Positions 11,990-24,500 of a stretch of DNA of 64,000 nt are shown piece by piece. The translations under genes and the position numbers were made by a program. Within the stretch, counting starts at the first letter, position 1. Each line of letters begins with the position of its first letter. Source of the stretch: Aedes albopictus (lineage: Eukaryota; Arthropoda; Insecta; Diptera; Culicidae); NCBI RefSeq assembly GCF_035046485.1, contig NC_085137.1:43517155-43581154 (forward strand), written 5' to 3'. Under the pieces are notes generated by a model. That model made no database searches. It was given only the letters and a program-made list of their open reading frames with translations, and was not told where the DNA came from.

Positions 11990-14596
11990 CAAAAAATGCC
12001 AATTGGTGTTTACCATAAATATCAGTTCATTCGGAAATTTCTCCAGACACTTCTTCAATTTCTCATGGATGTTCATTCCAAAATCTTCCAAGTATTCTTC
12101 GGGAAATCTTCCATGGAATTTTCAAGAAATTCGGTCATGAACTCCTGCGGGATTTCTCGTTTCATGAATTTTTTGCTTTAGAAAATTCTTGCTTGATTGC
12201 TTGAGAAAATTCTTACAATGTTGTATGTTTTCTTAAGAATTTTCAAAGTTATCAAGAGATTATTTTTAAACCTTTTTTGTTCAACTTTCCTGGATTCCTT
12301 CCGATATCCGATATCCTTTTATTTAGTTTTTATTTCTGTGTATTTAAACCTAAGTTAATTCTACTCTACTATCTGTTATCCATCGGGAATTGTTTTCAAA
12401 AAGTATTCCACGGATTTCTTTTTGAAGTTATTTGAAAAATCCAAAAAGTTCTCCACAATTTTTCCTAGAAAAGCAAGGGTTTGCTTAAAACAAACCATCT
12501 TGGATTTATTAAGGATCTGTATGAGAATTCATTCCATAAATCATCCACGGATTTCTTCAGTATTTCTTTCAGCAATTCTTTAAGAAAATCAAAGGTTCCT
12601 CCAGAAAATTCGCCTAAGATTTCTTCAGAATATTTTGCACAAACTCCTTCAGAAATTTTACAAAGATTCTTCAAGAAAATTCCCTGAAGATTGCTTCAAA
12701 CATTCCTCTATAAGTTTCTGCAAGGATTAAAAGTCCAAGGAAATTTTCTAAGAACTTCTTCTAAAATTAATCCTTGGAATCCTTTAGAAAATAATCCATG
12801 GAATACTTCGGAAGTTGTGTGTTAAAATCTGCAAGATTTCTCATAGAATCCTCTGACGATTTGTTTGAAAAAATATCCTTCTTCTGAAGGGATTCTTTAT
12901 GAAATTTCTTACGGAATTCCTTCAGATATTTCCTCAAGAACTTCTCCAAGAATTCTTAAGGAAAAATTGCTATGGATTTCTTTTATTTTTATCCTCCGCT
13001 GACCCCCACACCAAAAAGCTCGCGTGGAGCTTCCTGGTTGTGGACACACCTAACAAAGTACAAACAAAAAAACGCGGATACTAAAAAACTAAGAATTAAA
13101 AACCTAATGTGAAATCCCAGTGGAGCATTTGCTCCTTTGAAGGGATTCACGAATAAAATCAATAATAATTTCTTTAAAAAATTCTCCAGAGATTACTTTA
13201 AACATTCATCTAAGGATTTGTTTAAAATTCAGCGTAAATTCCACCAGGTATGCTAAAAGTTCTTTCAGATTCTTTAGTAATTTTTTCAAGTAGTTTCTTT
13301 AAAAAAATAGATATTCTTTCAGAAAATCGTTTAGCTATTTCTTCATTTCCTCTTGGATTCTTACTTACAGTGATTAAGGTAATAATTTCTCTAGAGATTG
13401 CAGCAGGAGTTCATGGAAATTCCTTCAGGATTTCTTCAGAAATGAATCCAATGTTTCCTCTAACGTTAACTCCAATTAATTCTACACTGATTTAAAGAAA
13501 TTTTTACAAGCATTTTTTCTAGTAATTTCTACCTTTAGACATATCTCAAGAGTTTTTTTTTTTCTAGGCATCGTTTCAGACGCTTATCTATGCGTTTCTC
13601 CAGGTATTTAATCAGGTTTTTTTTTTCAGAAAACTGCCCATAGTTTTTTTTTTCAATAAAATCCTCCAAGAATTATATTAAAGGAATTCTCAAGGAATTT
13701 TCCTTCCACCAAGAGTTTCCCGAGTAGTTTCTTAGAATTTCTGCCATGAAGATGTCAGAGATTCTTTCCAAAGCTTCTTAAATTTCTTAAATTTATGCAG
13801 GGATATCTTAGAAGATCTTACAGAAATTACCCAAAAGTTGCTGAATACTTTGTTTCAGAATTTTTGAAGGCAATACTCAGAAATTCCTGTAGAACTGTCT
13901 CAAAAAACCTTCCAAAAACTTCTGGAGATAACATTTGAGGAACCTAGAAGAAATTCATCATTTTTTTAGGCAAATCTGTACAAAAATTCCAGAAGCAATT
14001 TCTGGAGTTCTATTTTGAGCAATTCCTGTGTGTATGCATGGTACAATACCTAGGAAAATACTTAAAGAACCATCTTAAGAAATCATCACAATTCTAGAAT
14101 TCTCTAGAGAATAAAAAAATAGGATTTTTTTAATACTACCCAAGAGAACTGAGAAACATGCAGGTATTTATAGAAAAATCTGAAGGTTTTTTTTATAGAA
14201 ATATGTCTTGAAAAATTCATTGGAAAATGCTATGATATTGATTCTGGAGCAATTTCTTTTTTGATAGTATTTTATAAAGAATCCCTGAAGGAATAAATCC
14301 TGAGTAATGCCAAAAATGACAGCTGGAATAACTTCCAGAAAATCTCTTCAGATTTATCTAAAGGAATTTTCAAATAAATACCCGAGAACATCCCTGAATA
14401 AATGGAGTAAACTCTGGAGAAATTCGAGTAATACTCTTTGAAAAAGTTTTTTATGTAGAAATCCTTGAAGGAATGTCTCATATAATACCTTCAGGAATCG
14501 CAGGAGGAATTTTGGAAGAAATTTTCTTCCAATTCCAAGATGAATCTTTTGAGGAATTGCATGGGAACATCTTGACGAAGTGATAACGAGAATTTC
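11990..14596. repeat. Decayed GAATTCC-related repeat field
   Basis: Words such as 'aagaattcttt', 'gaaattcctt', 'ttccttcagg' and 'tcttcaagaa' recur throughout at 12-24 base spacing but with so many substitutions that no unit is intact. The pattern matches a strongly aged version of the 4.1-8.8 kb minisatellite. It is interrupted by unrelated AT-rich patches (for example around 12290-12380 and 12990-13130). No coding frame is supported. Confidence 0.6.
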
Positions 14597-14600
14597 TTAA

Positions 14601-15216
14601 CCCTCTAATACCCAATCCCGCCTTTAGACGGGGTACAGTTTGAGCATTTTTGTAATTTTTGTTTCGTGGAAAATTATTTTTTTTATATTTTTGGCTGATA
14701 TTTAGGACTGTTCTGTATATCTCAAAATAGTTTTTGGTGTATTTTAAAGCGTATTTACATTTTTTAAAAATCATTGAAAAAATTATGTTTTAGTCATCTT
14801 TTAGAAGTCATTGTTTATTTTGTATTGAATCGCCACAATTAACATATTTTAAATTTTTCCCAAATCATTCTATCTTAGTTTAATAGTTTAAGGGAGTCGA
14901 ATACACTCTAAAATTATTTTCATTAAAATTACACGGAAAATACAATTTTCAATGAAAAAAATTTAAAATAAAAATATTTCAACTATAATCATAAAATCTC
15001 AAAATGTTTTTATCTCAAAAAATCCGTACCCCAAATAGGCTTCCAGGAAAAATATAAAAGTGTGGGGATGTTCAAAAATAAAAATTAGAAAAATTAAAAA
15101 CCGAAATTCACGAAATCGAGAATTGAAAAGAATCTTCTTCCAAAACATGTTTAAATCGATTTTAGATGACGAAAAATGATATTTATATCAAAATCAAAAA
15201 TTTGGGTATTAGAGGG
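14601..15216. mobile_element. TTAA-flanked MITE, copy 1 (piggyBac-like)
   Basis: TTAA flanks both sides (14597-14600 and 15217-15220). The ends are inverted: CCCTCTAATACCCAA at the left, TTGGGTATTAGAGGG at the right. The 616-bp interior is AT-rich and non-coding. A near-identical copy lies at 34364-34980 in the same orientation. TTAA duplication with CCC-starting ends is characteristic of piggyBac-superfamily elements, and the lack of a transposase frame makes this a non-autonomous member. Confidence 0.92.
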
Positions 15217-16300
15217 TTAAAAAATCCCTGCGTTTTTTTCAACAGACTGAGATCTCCTGAGAAACTCTTCGTCGACATATAGCAAGCTAGCTTTCATAAA
15301 CGTCGATAACGACGGATCTAATGTTTAACTTGCGGGTGATGCTAAACAAAATTCAGTAAAATAACTTGGTGATCCTCATCTGTTAATTGGTTTTAAAGCA
15401 GCGAACGATCCTTCTTCTTCTTCTTTATGGCTCTGCGTCCCCACTGGGACTAGGCCTCCCTTGCTTCAACTTAGTGTTGAGCGATCCATTGAAAATGAAT
15501 GAATGATGTGTCAAAACATTGATACGCTTATCACGGGTATTGTTGTTTCCTCTTTGGGAGCCACCATTACAAAAGTTCATTATAATTTTATGTCATGTCT
15601 GTTTGTTGTCTCCAAACAAATTAATTTTTGTATGGACAAAAGTCTACAAAGAGGAAGAAAGGCGTAGGAGAAGACAAAAATCTGGTCTTCGTGGTTTATG
15701 GACAGTCTCTTAACAATTTATGCTGGTACTTTGCCGAAAATTCTTTTTAAAATGCTGCTAAAAATACCTGAGGAATTTTCTGTGATAGCTCAACTGAGCA
15801 ACCACAAGAATTGACTTTTAAAGAGCGATTCATTCGATCTATCGGAAAGAATTGATAGAATTTTCCATACATCACTAACCCATTACGAACACAACTACGA
15901 CACACTTTCAAGTGCTAAGTTGAAAAAAATTGAATGTGCATTGTCCTGCTTCAGTCCATTAGTTTACATACGAGATAGGTATTTTGATGCTCTTCTAACC
16001 ATCGGATTTCAAGCCACCCCTCGTTTCATATAGCAGCCTTATTTGTTTCACCAGAAAACCACGTCTGTGCTTTAAACTTACTCCTTTCACTGATATAACT
16101 CATTCGGAGTAATTTCCATTCTGAGTAAAAGGACAGAACTTCCAGCACAATTCCACATTCTTGTAGTGAATTTAACTCTTCTGGTACCTACAACTATGTT
16201 CCAAGAAATGTGTGTAATTATCATGGTGGTTTACCTACTACCAAAGCAAAACTACAAGCAAGACAAGAGCTACTTTTCCACGGCGTCAGCATCATCATCA
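15217..16300. other. Spacer with a SINE-like head at about 15405-15490
   Basis: A (TTC)n run followed by 'gcgtccccactgggactagg' and 'cttcaacttagtgttgagcg' at about 15410-15485 resembles a common Aedes short retroposon; the family name is not asserted. The rest is AT-rich spacer with no supported gene. Confidence 0.45.
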
Positions 16301-16830
16301 TTGCTAACCTAAATGAAGCCGTACGCTAATGGGGATTTGGGTAATGCGGCGAGAAATAAATACTGACAATGAAAAATTAAATGTAGTTCATAACAGAGCA
16401 AAAACGTATATTTTGTATTGAATGTGCTTTTGCTTCTGAGCAGAAAAAAATGTAAGAATTCAATATAATTTCTAAGCCGAAAGCAACTCGTGCGTGTCAC
16501 TTTTGTTCGCATCCTAAAGAGACACACAAAATGTTTCCTGCCTCCGTGAGACCATCATGCCCGAGTTAAATTACGTCCCGTGGACGAAACTCAGCTTGAG
16601 CTCTGCTCATCATCCAACAATAAGAAATCCTCACCGGTCTTCATCAGAGCTCCTGGTCGTTTTCGACCCATACGGTGCTGCGGTGGTAGGCAAGCACCCG
16701 ACGAAAGCTCAATGCACGTTCTGCTCATTAAACTTGCCATCAGGAGGCCATCAACCATCGCGTCATCATCGTCGTCGTCGTTGTCGCTGGAGTGCGGATG
16801 AGAAAGCTTGCCATTGTGATGAAAGTCCCC

Positions 16831-16858
16831 AACGAACGAACGAACGAACGAACGAACG
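16831..16858. repeat. (AACG)n tetranucleotide microsatellite
   Basis: Seven uninterrupted AACG units. It gives an artefactual TNERTNER run in one plus-strand frame. Confidence 0.95.
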
Positions 16859-17492
16859 CAAATGGGGAAATCTCCGCGAAATGCCGGTGCTGAAAGTAAA
16901 AGAGACGTATCCTACGTTAGTTCATTCATAAAACATGGCTCGCGGTGGAATAATGATCATCACCATATAGGGAAGGGGTTCCCTTGTGGAAAGCAGTACC
17001 GCACCTACGAAGGTGGAAAGCATGGTGGACTACTCAACTCGTACCTCTGGAAAAGCGGGAGATGAGTTGTCCTCATAGTGGAGGAACCTATGGTTGAACT
17101 GTGAAAGTATATGACTTCAAAGTGTAAATATCCTGTGGGGTTAAGTTCGATTCGCAGACTAATGAACAATAGGTACTGGCTGCCACTAAGGACATGGTCG
17201 TTAGATTCCAAAGTTGGGCGCCACAATGGCCGTTTTGAACTCTATTCGCATTTTCAAAAGCACATAACAGACCTACACAACGGAATATGCTAATCGTTGT
17301 CCGTTCACTCACATTCTTGGAACTTCCAAAACATTTTTCGTGGATGTAAATCGCAAACAATTCTCATCAAGAACTCGGTCACAGAATCAAATGATCTAAA
17401 TGACTTCTGAAAGTTCCAACATCAATTTTGTCTACTTGAGAAACGTGATTTTTCAAACCAGCCCACCATCTTCAACATAGTATCCGTCATCG

Positions 17493-17885
17493 TTATGTCC
17501 AAACAGCATTGCTATACTCTCGAATCAATTCGGAAAGTTTTCCTCTTTCTGCCTGATCCCGCCGACAACAACGCCTAAAAACATCTGCTGATAACAACCG
17601 AGAGGACTTTTCACCACTTTGTTCTATTGGTGCTTCTGGCTGTTGCAGAACAATTGCAGAAATATAAGGAGCAAGGTCGTAAAGATCTTCGAGGCACTTC
17701 TCCCAGTTCGGGTGCACATGATGACTATGCCGACCATTCTCCGAAATGGTCTCTACCAGAGGCGCAATACTCCGTTCCTTCCTTTCCCCCCAAATACTTG
17801 TAACATTTGTTTTCCAGCCGCTGGCTGCTAGCGTGGCAAAAATCTTGCCTACAGCCGGCCCCCATGCACTCAGTCCCGGGAAAAC
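17493..17885 (-). other. Unproven 130-residue open frame without an early ATG
   Basis: On the minus strand the frame is open from 17885 to a TAA at 17493-17495. The first start-like codon is a GTG at 17715-17717, and no ATG was seen. The predicted peptide has an ordinary, charged composition (for example NWEKCLEDLYDLAPYISAIV and RRCCRRDQAERGKLSELIRE), unlike the repeat-driven frames elsewhere. I recognise no family. There is no clear polypyrimidine-AG acceptor just upstream. By rough count a 64-kb window is expected to contain several open frames of this length by chance, so this is only a candidate exon. Confidence 0.2.
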
Positions 17886-18420
17886 TTAATTTATCAAACT
17901 CCACGCCCAAAGTCCAAGCAAAACCACCACGACCCAAAGAGCCCGTCAGTGCATTAAGAAGCGCCTGGGCACACGGAAAAACAACCGCTGCTGTTGCTGT
18001 TGGTCCTCGAGAATCTTTTTCGGAAATGAAATATAAAGACCGGAAGCGTTCCACACCGAGGAGAATGGCACTCGTTCGTCGTTCGTGGTCGACGACCAGC
18101 AGCTCTGGCTGCTGCTGCTGTCCCTAATGTTGGAAATGAAAAACCGCTCAATGAGCGGAAGAAGGCACAAAAACTCGGGCAAATGAAATAAGGGATAATT
18201 AAATTGCATTGCACTCTTCCTGCGGGGCACGGATAAGAACGGTGGTATGTAGTGGTACGGTGAGTGGCAGGAAGTGGTGATGGGGTAAATTTGTGGCTGC
18301 CTCAACACGATCCCCCGACTGTTGTCATTTGGCGCTAGCCGAGGAAAGTTGAAACTTCTTGAGCAATGTTTGCAACTCATGGTCCGAACATTAACGACTT
18401 TTCAAGACAGAAAAACTTGA

Positions 18421-19499
18421 GTGGTAGGACTGTCGAATGGTCGAATTGTTTGTATTCGATGTACGGGAAGGAAATCGACAATGAAACAGCAGGTTCTTAT
18501 TTCACCTATGATTTTTAGAAATTTTTATAAGGAGTATGCGCATGTAGAATCTCAGAATTTCTCAGTACATACATTGCCCACTATGCCTTTCTGGTTTCGG
18601 TAACGTTCAACATAACAGATTTGCTGTAGAATGCAGTAGAATGTAAAAAAAATGAAAATATGTGGGTTTCCCAAACACTTTCAAATAAAGTTTTTATTTA
18701 CTTTAAGAACAAGTTTGAATGGTCTACTAAATTTAGTTCGTTTTATCAGGGAAACCTTGGAAAAAGATGCGATGTAATATGTAGTGAACATTCTAGCATC
18801 ATACAAAGACATTGAAAAGTTTCAGCCTAGGAAGATTTTTTGGAAAACATTTTATGATATTGTTGAGAATATGTTTGAGCAACTTAGGCAGATATTTAGT
18901 CAAAAAGGCTTGTTAAATATTTAAGTGAAGAAATAAACGTTTATTTTTTGTCATAAGTTAAAGAAACCCCAAAGAAGTGTATTAGATGTTTACAAAATAA
19001 AAAAAAGAAGTCATCGGAAGATTTATTGTTTAAAATTTAAATTTCATGAGAAATCATTAACCCTCGAGTAATCGCGCTGTTGTATTTTGTACAACACGTT
19101 GAAAAAAGCTCGCTTTTTGTACTCCGCTTTAGTGTGGTGCTGACGCAGGTAGCCAACCGCGTGAGTTACGGAAGGTTAACAAACATTTGCATTGAATGCC
19201 TGGCAATATGGTCTGGTTGAAGTTAGGCTTTGGAAATCTTTGGTTTTAGTACTGGCGTTCCATTATCTTTGCCAACGTTTCAGTCCTCGGATTGAATGTT
19301 CTTCAAGACTCAATTTTGAAAATGTTGGGCCTACTTGCTATATTATTTATTTTTTAAACTTCTTAACTTTGTCCTAAATGAGTTCCTGCAGGGTTTTACC
19401 TATCATTACAAGACTGGCAGAGCTGTACAACCGCGTAGAACGCGAAGCAGCAAAAGCCGAACTGGTGATATTTTGGTGACGCATTTTTTAATCACAAAT
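18421..19499. other. AT-rich spacer around a small TTAA element
   Basis: No gene is supported. Apart from the 115-bp TTAA element at 19061-19175, this is low-complexity AT-rich DNA with short, unremarkable frames. Confidence 0.3.
19061..19175. mobile_element. 115-bp TTAA-flanked MITE with 17-nt hairpin motif
   Basis: TTAA lies at 19057-19060 and 19176-19179. The left end CCCTCGAGTAATCGCG pairs imperfectly with the right end CGCGTGAGTTACGGAAGG. Inside, 19079-19095 is GTTGTATTTTGTACAAC, a 6-bp-arm hairpin also found in two other elements of the window (22919-22935 and 52148-52164). The element is likely mobilised in trans by a TTAA-specific transposase. Confidence 0.6.
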
Positions 19500-20420
19500 A
19501 ACTGCAAGTGGTTCCAAATAAAATTCTGCAAAACAAAAACATTCCATAATCTCTCTCCAAAATACTTCTCTCTTGAACGTTTACTAATCTCCAGAAAGTT
19601 CTCGAAATTTAATGAACTTCGATGTTCCAAAACTTTTAAGAAGGTTCATTTTATATTTTTTTTTTCATGAACGCTCACCGACTCCCCGAACATTCTCGGC
19701 ATTAAAAAATATGTTCCAGGAAATTCCAGAAGGTTCGTTTTCTTATTCTTTCTGCTGCTTTTAATATTTCAGCAGCTTCTTGAAAGTTCCAGGTATTTAA
19801 AGTAGTTTGATGTTCCAGAATATTCTAGAGAACTTTTCTGTTTTTTTTTTAACTTCAGTAGCTTCCAGAAATATCTAAAAACATATATAAATTTTGATTC
19901 AAAACATTCTTAAAAGTTATTTTTCCTTTTTCTGGAACGTTCACAAACTTTCAGACATTTTTCGTAAATTTGAAAAGTTTCTAAAAGGTTCTTAGTCTTG
20001 TTTTTGGGACGTCCAGTAACATCTCGAAAAGTCTTAGAATCTTAAGAATTTTGATGATCTAGAACATACCCGTAGATTATTATTCTTCTTCATTAAACAT
20101 TCAGTAATCTACAGAAAGTTCTCGAAATTTTATGCAATTTGATGTTCCAGAACATCTCAAAATGTCCTTTATTCTTTCTTGTATTACCTTCCAGAAAGTC
20201 CTCGAAATTTAAAAAAAGGTGTGTACCAGAACATTCCATAAGGTTCTTCATTTTAGTAATTAACAGAAAGTTTTCCGTATCTGAGAAAGTGTAATATTCC
20301 AGAATATCTCAGATAATTGTTTAACTTTTGGAACATTCAGTAACTTCCAGGAGGTTTCTGGAAATTTTATAAATTTTAAGTTCCAGAACTTTCGAGAAAG
20401 TTTTTTTTTTGCTTTTTTTG
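19500..20420. repeat. Decayed roughly 90-115-bp tandem array rich in nGAAn/nTTCn
   Basis: Eight or more degenerate units contain the ordered words 'ttccagaaagttctcgaaa', 'tttgatgttccagaacatt', 'aaggttcttt' and a T-rich spacer. The units resemble alternating GAA/TTC pentamers of heat-shock elements (for example AGAAAGTTCTCGAA near 19592-19605 and again near 20116-20130). Substitutions and indels are frequent, so the array is old. No coding frame is supported. Confidence 0.65.
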
Positions 20421-20509
20421 TTTGTTTTCTGAATTTTATTTGGTTCGAGTGAGAACATTTTAGAAGGTTCTTTTCTAAAAATTTCAACAACTCTGAAGTG
20501 GTCATTGGA

Positions 20510-20625
20510 AGAGGAAGTTCTCAGTTAATAACTGTGTTAGAGCTCATAGGCAGAAGCTCATACCTGAGAAGCAGGCTTTGTCCCATATGCGATCGTGTGT
20601 TGACTGGGGCGTTAAGTCAGACAGG
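20510..20625 (-). mobile_element. SINE-like fragment, minus strand
   Basis: Read on the minus strand, the segment contains 'gacaaagcctgcttctcag' followed by 'cacagttattaactgagaac', matching in order the SINE-like piece at about 47885-47970 and words typical of an abundant Aedes short retroposon (from memory). It is diverged and lacks an intact head. Confidence 0.5.
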
Positions 20626-21919
20626 ACCATCTGTTTTTCAATGATTTCGAGAAAATGTCCTGCAAGCGCATGAAATTTCAAATCTCTGTTAATTCCAGAA
20701 ATACTATTATTCTTTTATGAAATGGCATATCTGCATCAAAATAACGTCGAAAAGTTCAGTTTTAACTAATTCCTAAGCTTATCTTTACCTGTCCGAAAAA
20801 TCTCGTAGTTCACTCTGACTGAACGCCGACCATGATATTCACACCATTGATTTACGTTAAAAGTTCTTCCATTGAAACACAATTGTAGCGTCCCCAGCGC
20901 ACAGTGGGAAAAATCGACCCAAAAAACGAGTCTTTTAACGCCGCTGGTTTCGGTACGTGAAGTTGACCATTTCTGACGTTAAAAAAGTACGATTGGTGCT
21001 AAATTCATTCACCGCACGGCACGGGAAGTGGTCCATTTTGTCCCATTTCGCCCTTTTTTCAAGCAAAAAGAGAATCAGAATGTACTTTCAAACAACTAGC
21101 ACGTTTGTAGATCATTGAAAATAGCTGCAGGTGTAATTAGAGGTTAAAAGAAATCATAAACATATATGAAAGATCCTTTGAAATGCTTATATTGCCCCAT
21201 ATGCCCCAACAACTGCTGGAAATAGTGAATTTTACATGATTATGAATGGATTTTTAATGTTACTGATTTGAATTTCTTTTTTTTTTTGCATAAACAAAAC
21301 GCGCTAGATCTGTTATTACCAGAATTATCTACAGCAGTTGTCCAATTTGGCCCATTTTCCCCTATTATCATTGCAAAATTAGATTTAAAATATATTTTTA
21401 AGAAACAGATCCTGTAATGGAACGTTGAAATTAGTTTAAGTTGCGATTGAAAGCTAACAGCTATCATCCGCATAAATGAAAGATATTTTTCCTATTTTGC
21501 CCTACATGCCCCTCACTTTTAGGGGGATTGATCGTTGAAGAACCTAATTGTAGTGAAAAACTTCCACGAAGACACCATGATGCTAAACGGCATGGTTAAA
21601 TCAGCAATTGTGCCATATAGTAGTTGGATTCTTTGCGTACAATATAAGAAATCTTTAAAACATCATTTTGTAAAAAACACCGTTTCTCGAGAATGGCTTG
21701 ACGGATCTTCGGGAAATTTTGTTGGTAGTTGCACAACCCCTTAAGCTCCGTGGTCAACCTTTTCCTTTTTTGATATCGTGCATTTAGCCGAAATGGCGAT
21801 CGAAAAACCTCAGAATTTTTCGATTTTTCAAAATTTCAAATCAATGCCCCTCCCCTCTCCCAGGAGGGGGAGAGTCAAAACATCAGATTTATGAGTTTCT
21901 AGTCGGGAGCAATCAGATA
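20626..21919. other. Spacer with 'cccatttt' dispersed-repeat words
   Basis: No gene is supported. 'ttgtcccatttcgcc', 'ttggcccattttcccc' and 'atatgccccaaca' recur between 21030 and 21510, suggesting a decayed dispersed element. A poly-C/G patch lies at 21845-21870. Open frames are under 80 codons. Confidence 0.35.
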
Positions 21920-22706
21920 GGGTAAACCGGTATAATGCGCCCCCACGGGGCAAAACGCCCCCCTTCAATTTCCAGGGAATTTGAAATAGTGAATGGATAA
22001 AATCAATGTAGAAGGCTTCATATTCATGAGACTAGTCTACTATGTCAAATTTGTGGTTGTTGTACCCTTTAAAACAATTATACGACAAGAAATTGAAAAC
22101 GCACAAATTTGTTGTAATTATCGATGTGTTTGAATTAAGCGCTAGCACGCGCCAATGAAGCAAAACCAATGGAATTAGCTGTTGTCTACTAAGTTATGAA
22201 GTAAAATAACTTGCCTCTGCAGTTAAAATAAGAAAATTGTAATTAAATTTTGCAATTAAACAGTTTTTTCATTGTCACACTCAAACGGGCAATATGCCCC
22301 ACCGTCAGCTGGGTAATATGGCTCACAGTCAATGCACTGCATCAGCTGATCTCAGTTCCAATATTTGACGTTTGTCCGGCTCGGATTCACTCGGTGGGGG
22401 CATTTAACCCCGTTGTTATGGAGCGTAATGCCCCGCTACAGAGGGGCATACTAGCCCGTTGTTGCGGATCATTTTATACCGTAGCTGGGGCGTTTAGCCC
22501 CGACGTTTTTGTGAGTTTATGATTTTGTTGATTTTAGAAAACACTTTATTACGGAATAAACGCTATTATTTCGTGCAAAAGGTTATTATCGGATAAAAGC
22601 AAACACTTTGCTCAATCAATAAATGCATTGATTGCGTAAAATACGGTGACGAGTGCAGAGATATTTCCATTTTTCCTTAGGGGGGGCATATTATACCTGT
22701 TTACCC
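21920..22706. mobile_element. TIR element with GGGTAAA ends and TA target site (long copy)
   Basis: The left end GGGTAAACCGGTATAATGCG mirrors the right end GCATATTATACCTGTTTACC (plus CC). TA lies on both sides (21918-21919 and 22707-22708). The 787-bp interior repeats words like 'ggcaatatgcccca' and has no transposase frame. A second, shorter member with the same termini is at 54267-54853. Confidence 0.88.
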
Positions 22707-22744
22707 TAAAGTCAAATTTAGAGCTGGGCAGAACAAAAGTTGTT

Positions 22745-24500
22745 ATTTTGTCGGACCGTGTAATCCTTCATGTGTTTCCGCAGAAATTTCTCCAGCATTT
22801 TCTCTAAGGATAATTCTATGAATTTCTCTACGGATTCCTTAACCTTTCAGGACGCGCGCCATCAAATGAAACTGCACCGCGCTCGCGCTGAATACGACGG
22901 ACGAGGTTTTTAGGTAGCGTTGTACTTTTTACAACGGCGCGCGGAAGTGTAGAATTAGCGTTATGTTATAATACACGTAAATAAAAACAACGGCGGGCGT
23001 CCTGAAGAGTTAAAGAATTCATTCATATATATTTCCCAGAAATTAATAAAAGAAATTCCTTTAGAAACATCTCAAGATTTTTTTTTTTTTTAGGAAATTT
23101 TACAGAAGCTTATCTACGCGTTCCCGCAGGTGTTCAAAAATACTTTCACAGATTCCTCCTCAATGAATTTTATTCGATGAGTTCTTTGGAAATATTCCAA
23201 ATAAAACAGCTTAAATATACTACTCCAAGGGTTAACGGAGGTGTTTCTTCATGTATTTTAAGGAAATTCTTCGGAAATTTCACTCAAAGGTGCTTGTTAA
23301 GATTTTTGCCTATAGGGACTCTTCAAGGGTTGTTTTTAGAAGTTCCTGGTCGGATTGCTTCTGAAATTCCTTCAATGATTCCTTCCCAAAAAATCTCCAG
23401 AGGTTTCTTCAAACTCCTGGTGACACTCTTTCTTCAAAGTTCTTAAGTGGAGTTTTTCAGAAATTCCTCTAAAATATTCTCTTAAAATCCTTTTGGATTT
23501 CTTCGGAAAATCTTCCAAGCGTTTCTCCAAGAATTTCTTGAGAAATTTTTGCAGAAAATCTTACAAGGATTCTTTTTACAAATCGCTTCCTCGGTTCCGT
23601 CGAAAATAAAACCTGCAGGAATTGCTTAGATACTTCTTGCACGAAAAATTACCGAAATTATTGGAATTCTGAAAGAAGTCATCGAAGAATTGTCTGAAGT
23701 AATTTCTAAAAAACTCCTGGTGGTACTTTCGAAGATCTTTGAAGATATTCTTGTATATTTTCCAGACAAAAAATCCTGAAGCAATTTCTGAAGTTATCTC
23801 TAGATGAATGTCCGTGAGAATACCTGAAATCAGTCTTCTTAAGATAGCTCCTAAAAAAGCATGAGAAACTTCTAGATGAAGTCTAGAAAAAAATCCAAGA
23901 AAAAATTGCTTGAGAAATTTTTGGAAGGATATTCCAAGATAATCCGTAGAGATATTTCTGAAGGAATCTCTTAAAAATGCCCACAGAACTCCCAAGAAGT
24001 TGCAGGAAAATCCCAGAATCCCAGAAGTTGCAGGAAAAGGCACTGGGGGGATTCTTTAAAAAAATACTCAATAAATTTCTGATGGTTGCCAGGAAAATAT
24101 TCTGAATAAATGCTGACCTTTGTAAGAATTCTCAAAAGAATGTCTGTTCAATTTCCGAATAAGTGAAATATAAAAATCCGTTTGTACTCCCTTTGTATCA
24201 CTTTGAAAAAATTTCTGAAGGAAAAAATCTGGAGTTAATCTTAAAAAAAAAACAATGCAATATGTATTGGAAAATTCTGTGTTAAATGTAATTTTTGTGG
24301 GAATTTCTGGAGAAATTTGAATATTTATACCCTAAGCAATCTTTGGTGGAATACCTGGAGGAACTTTTGCAGAAACCCACAATTCCCAGAGACCCAGTAG
24401 TTCCACAAGAATCTCTTGAGAGGTTTCCCAAAATATATGGAGTAATGAAGGAATTGAACAAGAGATATTCAAACAATAAGTTTTGAAAGAGTTTATTAAT
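22745..24500. repeat. Decayed GAATTCC-related repeat field with a TTAA MITE inside
   Basis: Recurring words 'gaaatttctt', 'ggattcctt', 'ttccttcaatg' and 'tccagaggtttcttc' at roughly 12-24-base spacing identify another aged relative of the main minisatellite. It is split by the 167-bp element at 22843-23009. Apparent frames of up to 155 codons on the minus strand are low-complexity FLGI/SFRN-type translations of the repeat, not genes. Confidence 0.6.
22843..23009. mobile_element. 167-bp TTAA-flanked MITE, GC-rich ends
   Basis: TTAA lies at 22839-22842 and 23010-23013. The ends CCTTTCAGGACGCGCGCC and GGCGGGCGTCCTGAAGAG are inverted matches. The hairpin motif GTTGTACTTTTTACAAC is at 22919-22935. 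The element sits within decayed repeat DNA and has no coding capacity. Confidence 0.72.

Larger units (their letters stand above)
16301..18420. other. Apparently single-copy, more GC-balanced stretch
   Basis: This region lacks recognisable transposon sequence and has higher complexity than its surroundings. It contains short microsatellites: (CGT)n near 16763-16790, (AACG)n at 16831-16858 and (CTG)n near 18103-18120. Open frames occur on both strands, but none carries a recognised domain. It could be intron, untranslated exon or regulatory DNA. A TATAAAG word lies near 18032, without other promoter evidence. Confidence 0.4.

Noticed and set aside
16557..16931. 124-codon plus-strand frame with a TNERTNER run
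   Set aside because: The run is the (AACG)n microsatellite, and the rest has no domain or conserved look.
18029..18127. TATAAAG followed by a short ATG frame as a promoter and gene
   Set aside because: The frame stops after about 20 codons, mostly a (CTG)n microsatellite, and no other promoter element is convincing.
22250..22522. 90-codon plus-strand frame
   Set aside because: It is entirely within the TIR element at 21920-22706 and has no transposase motifs.
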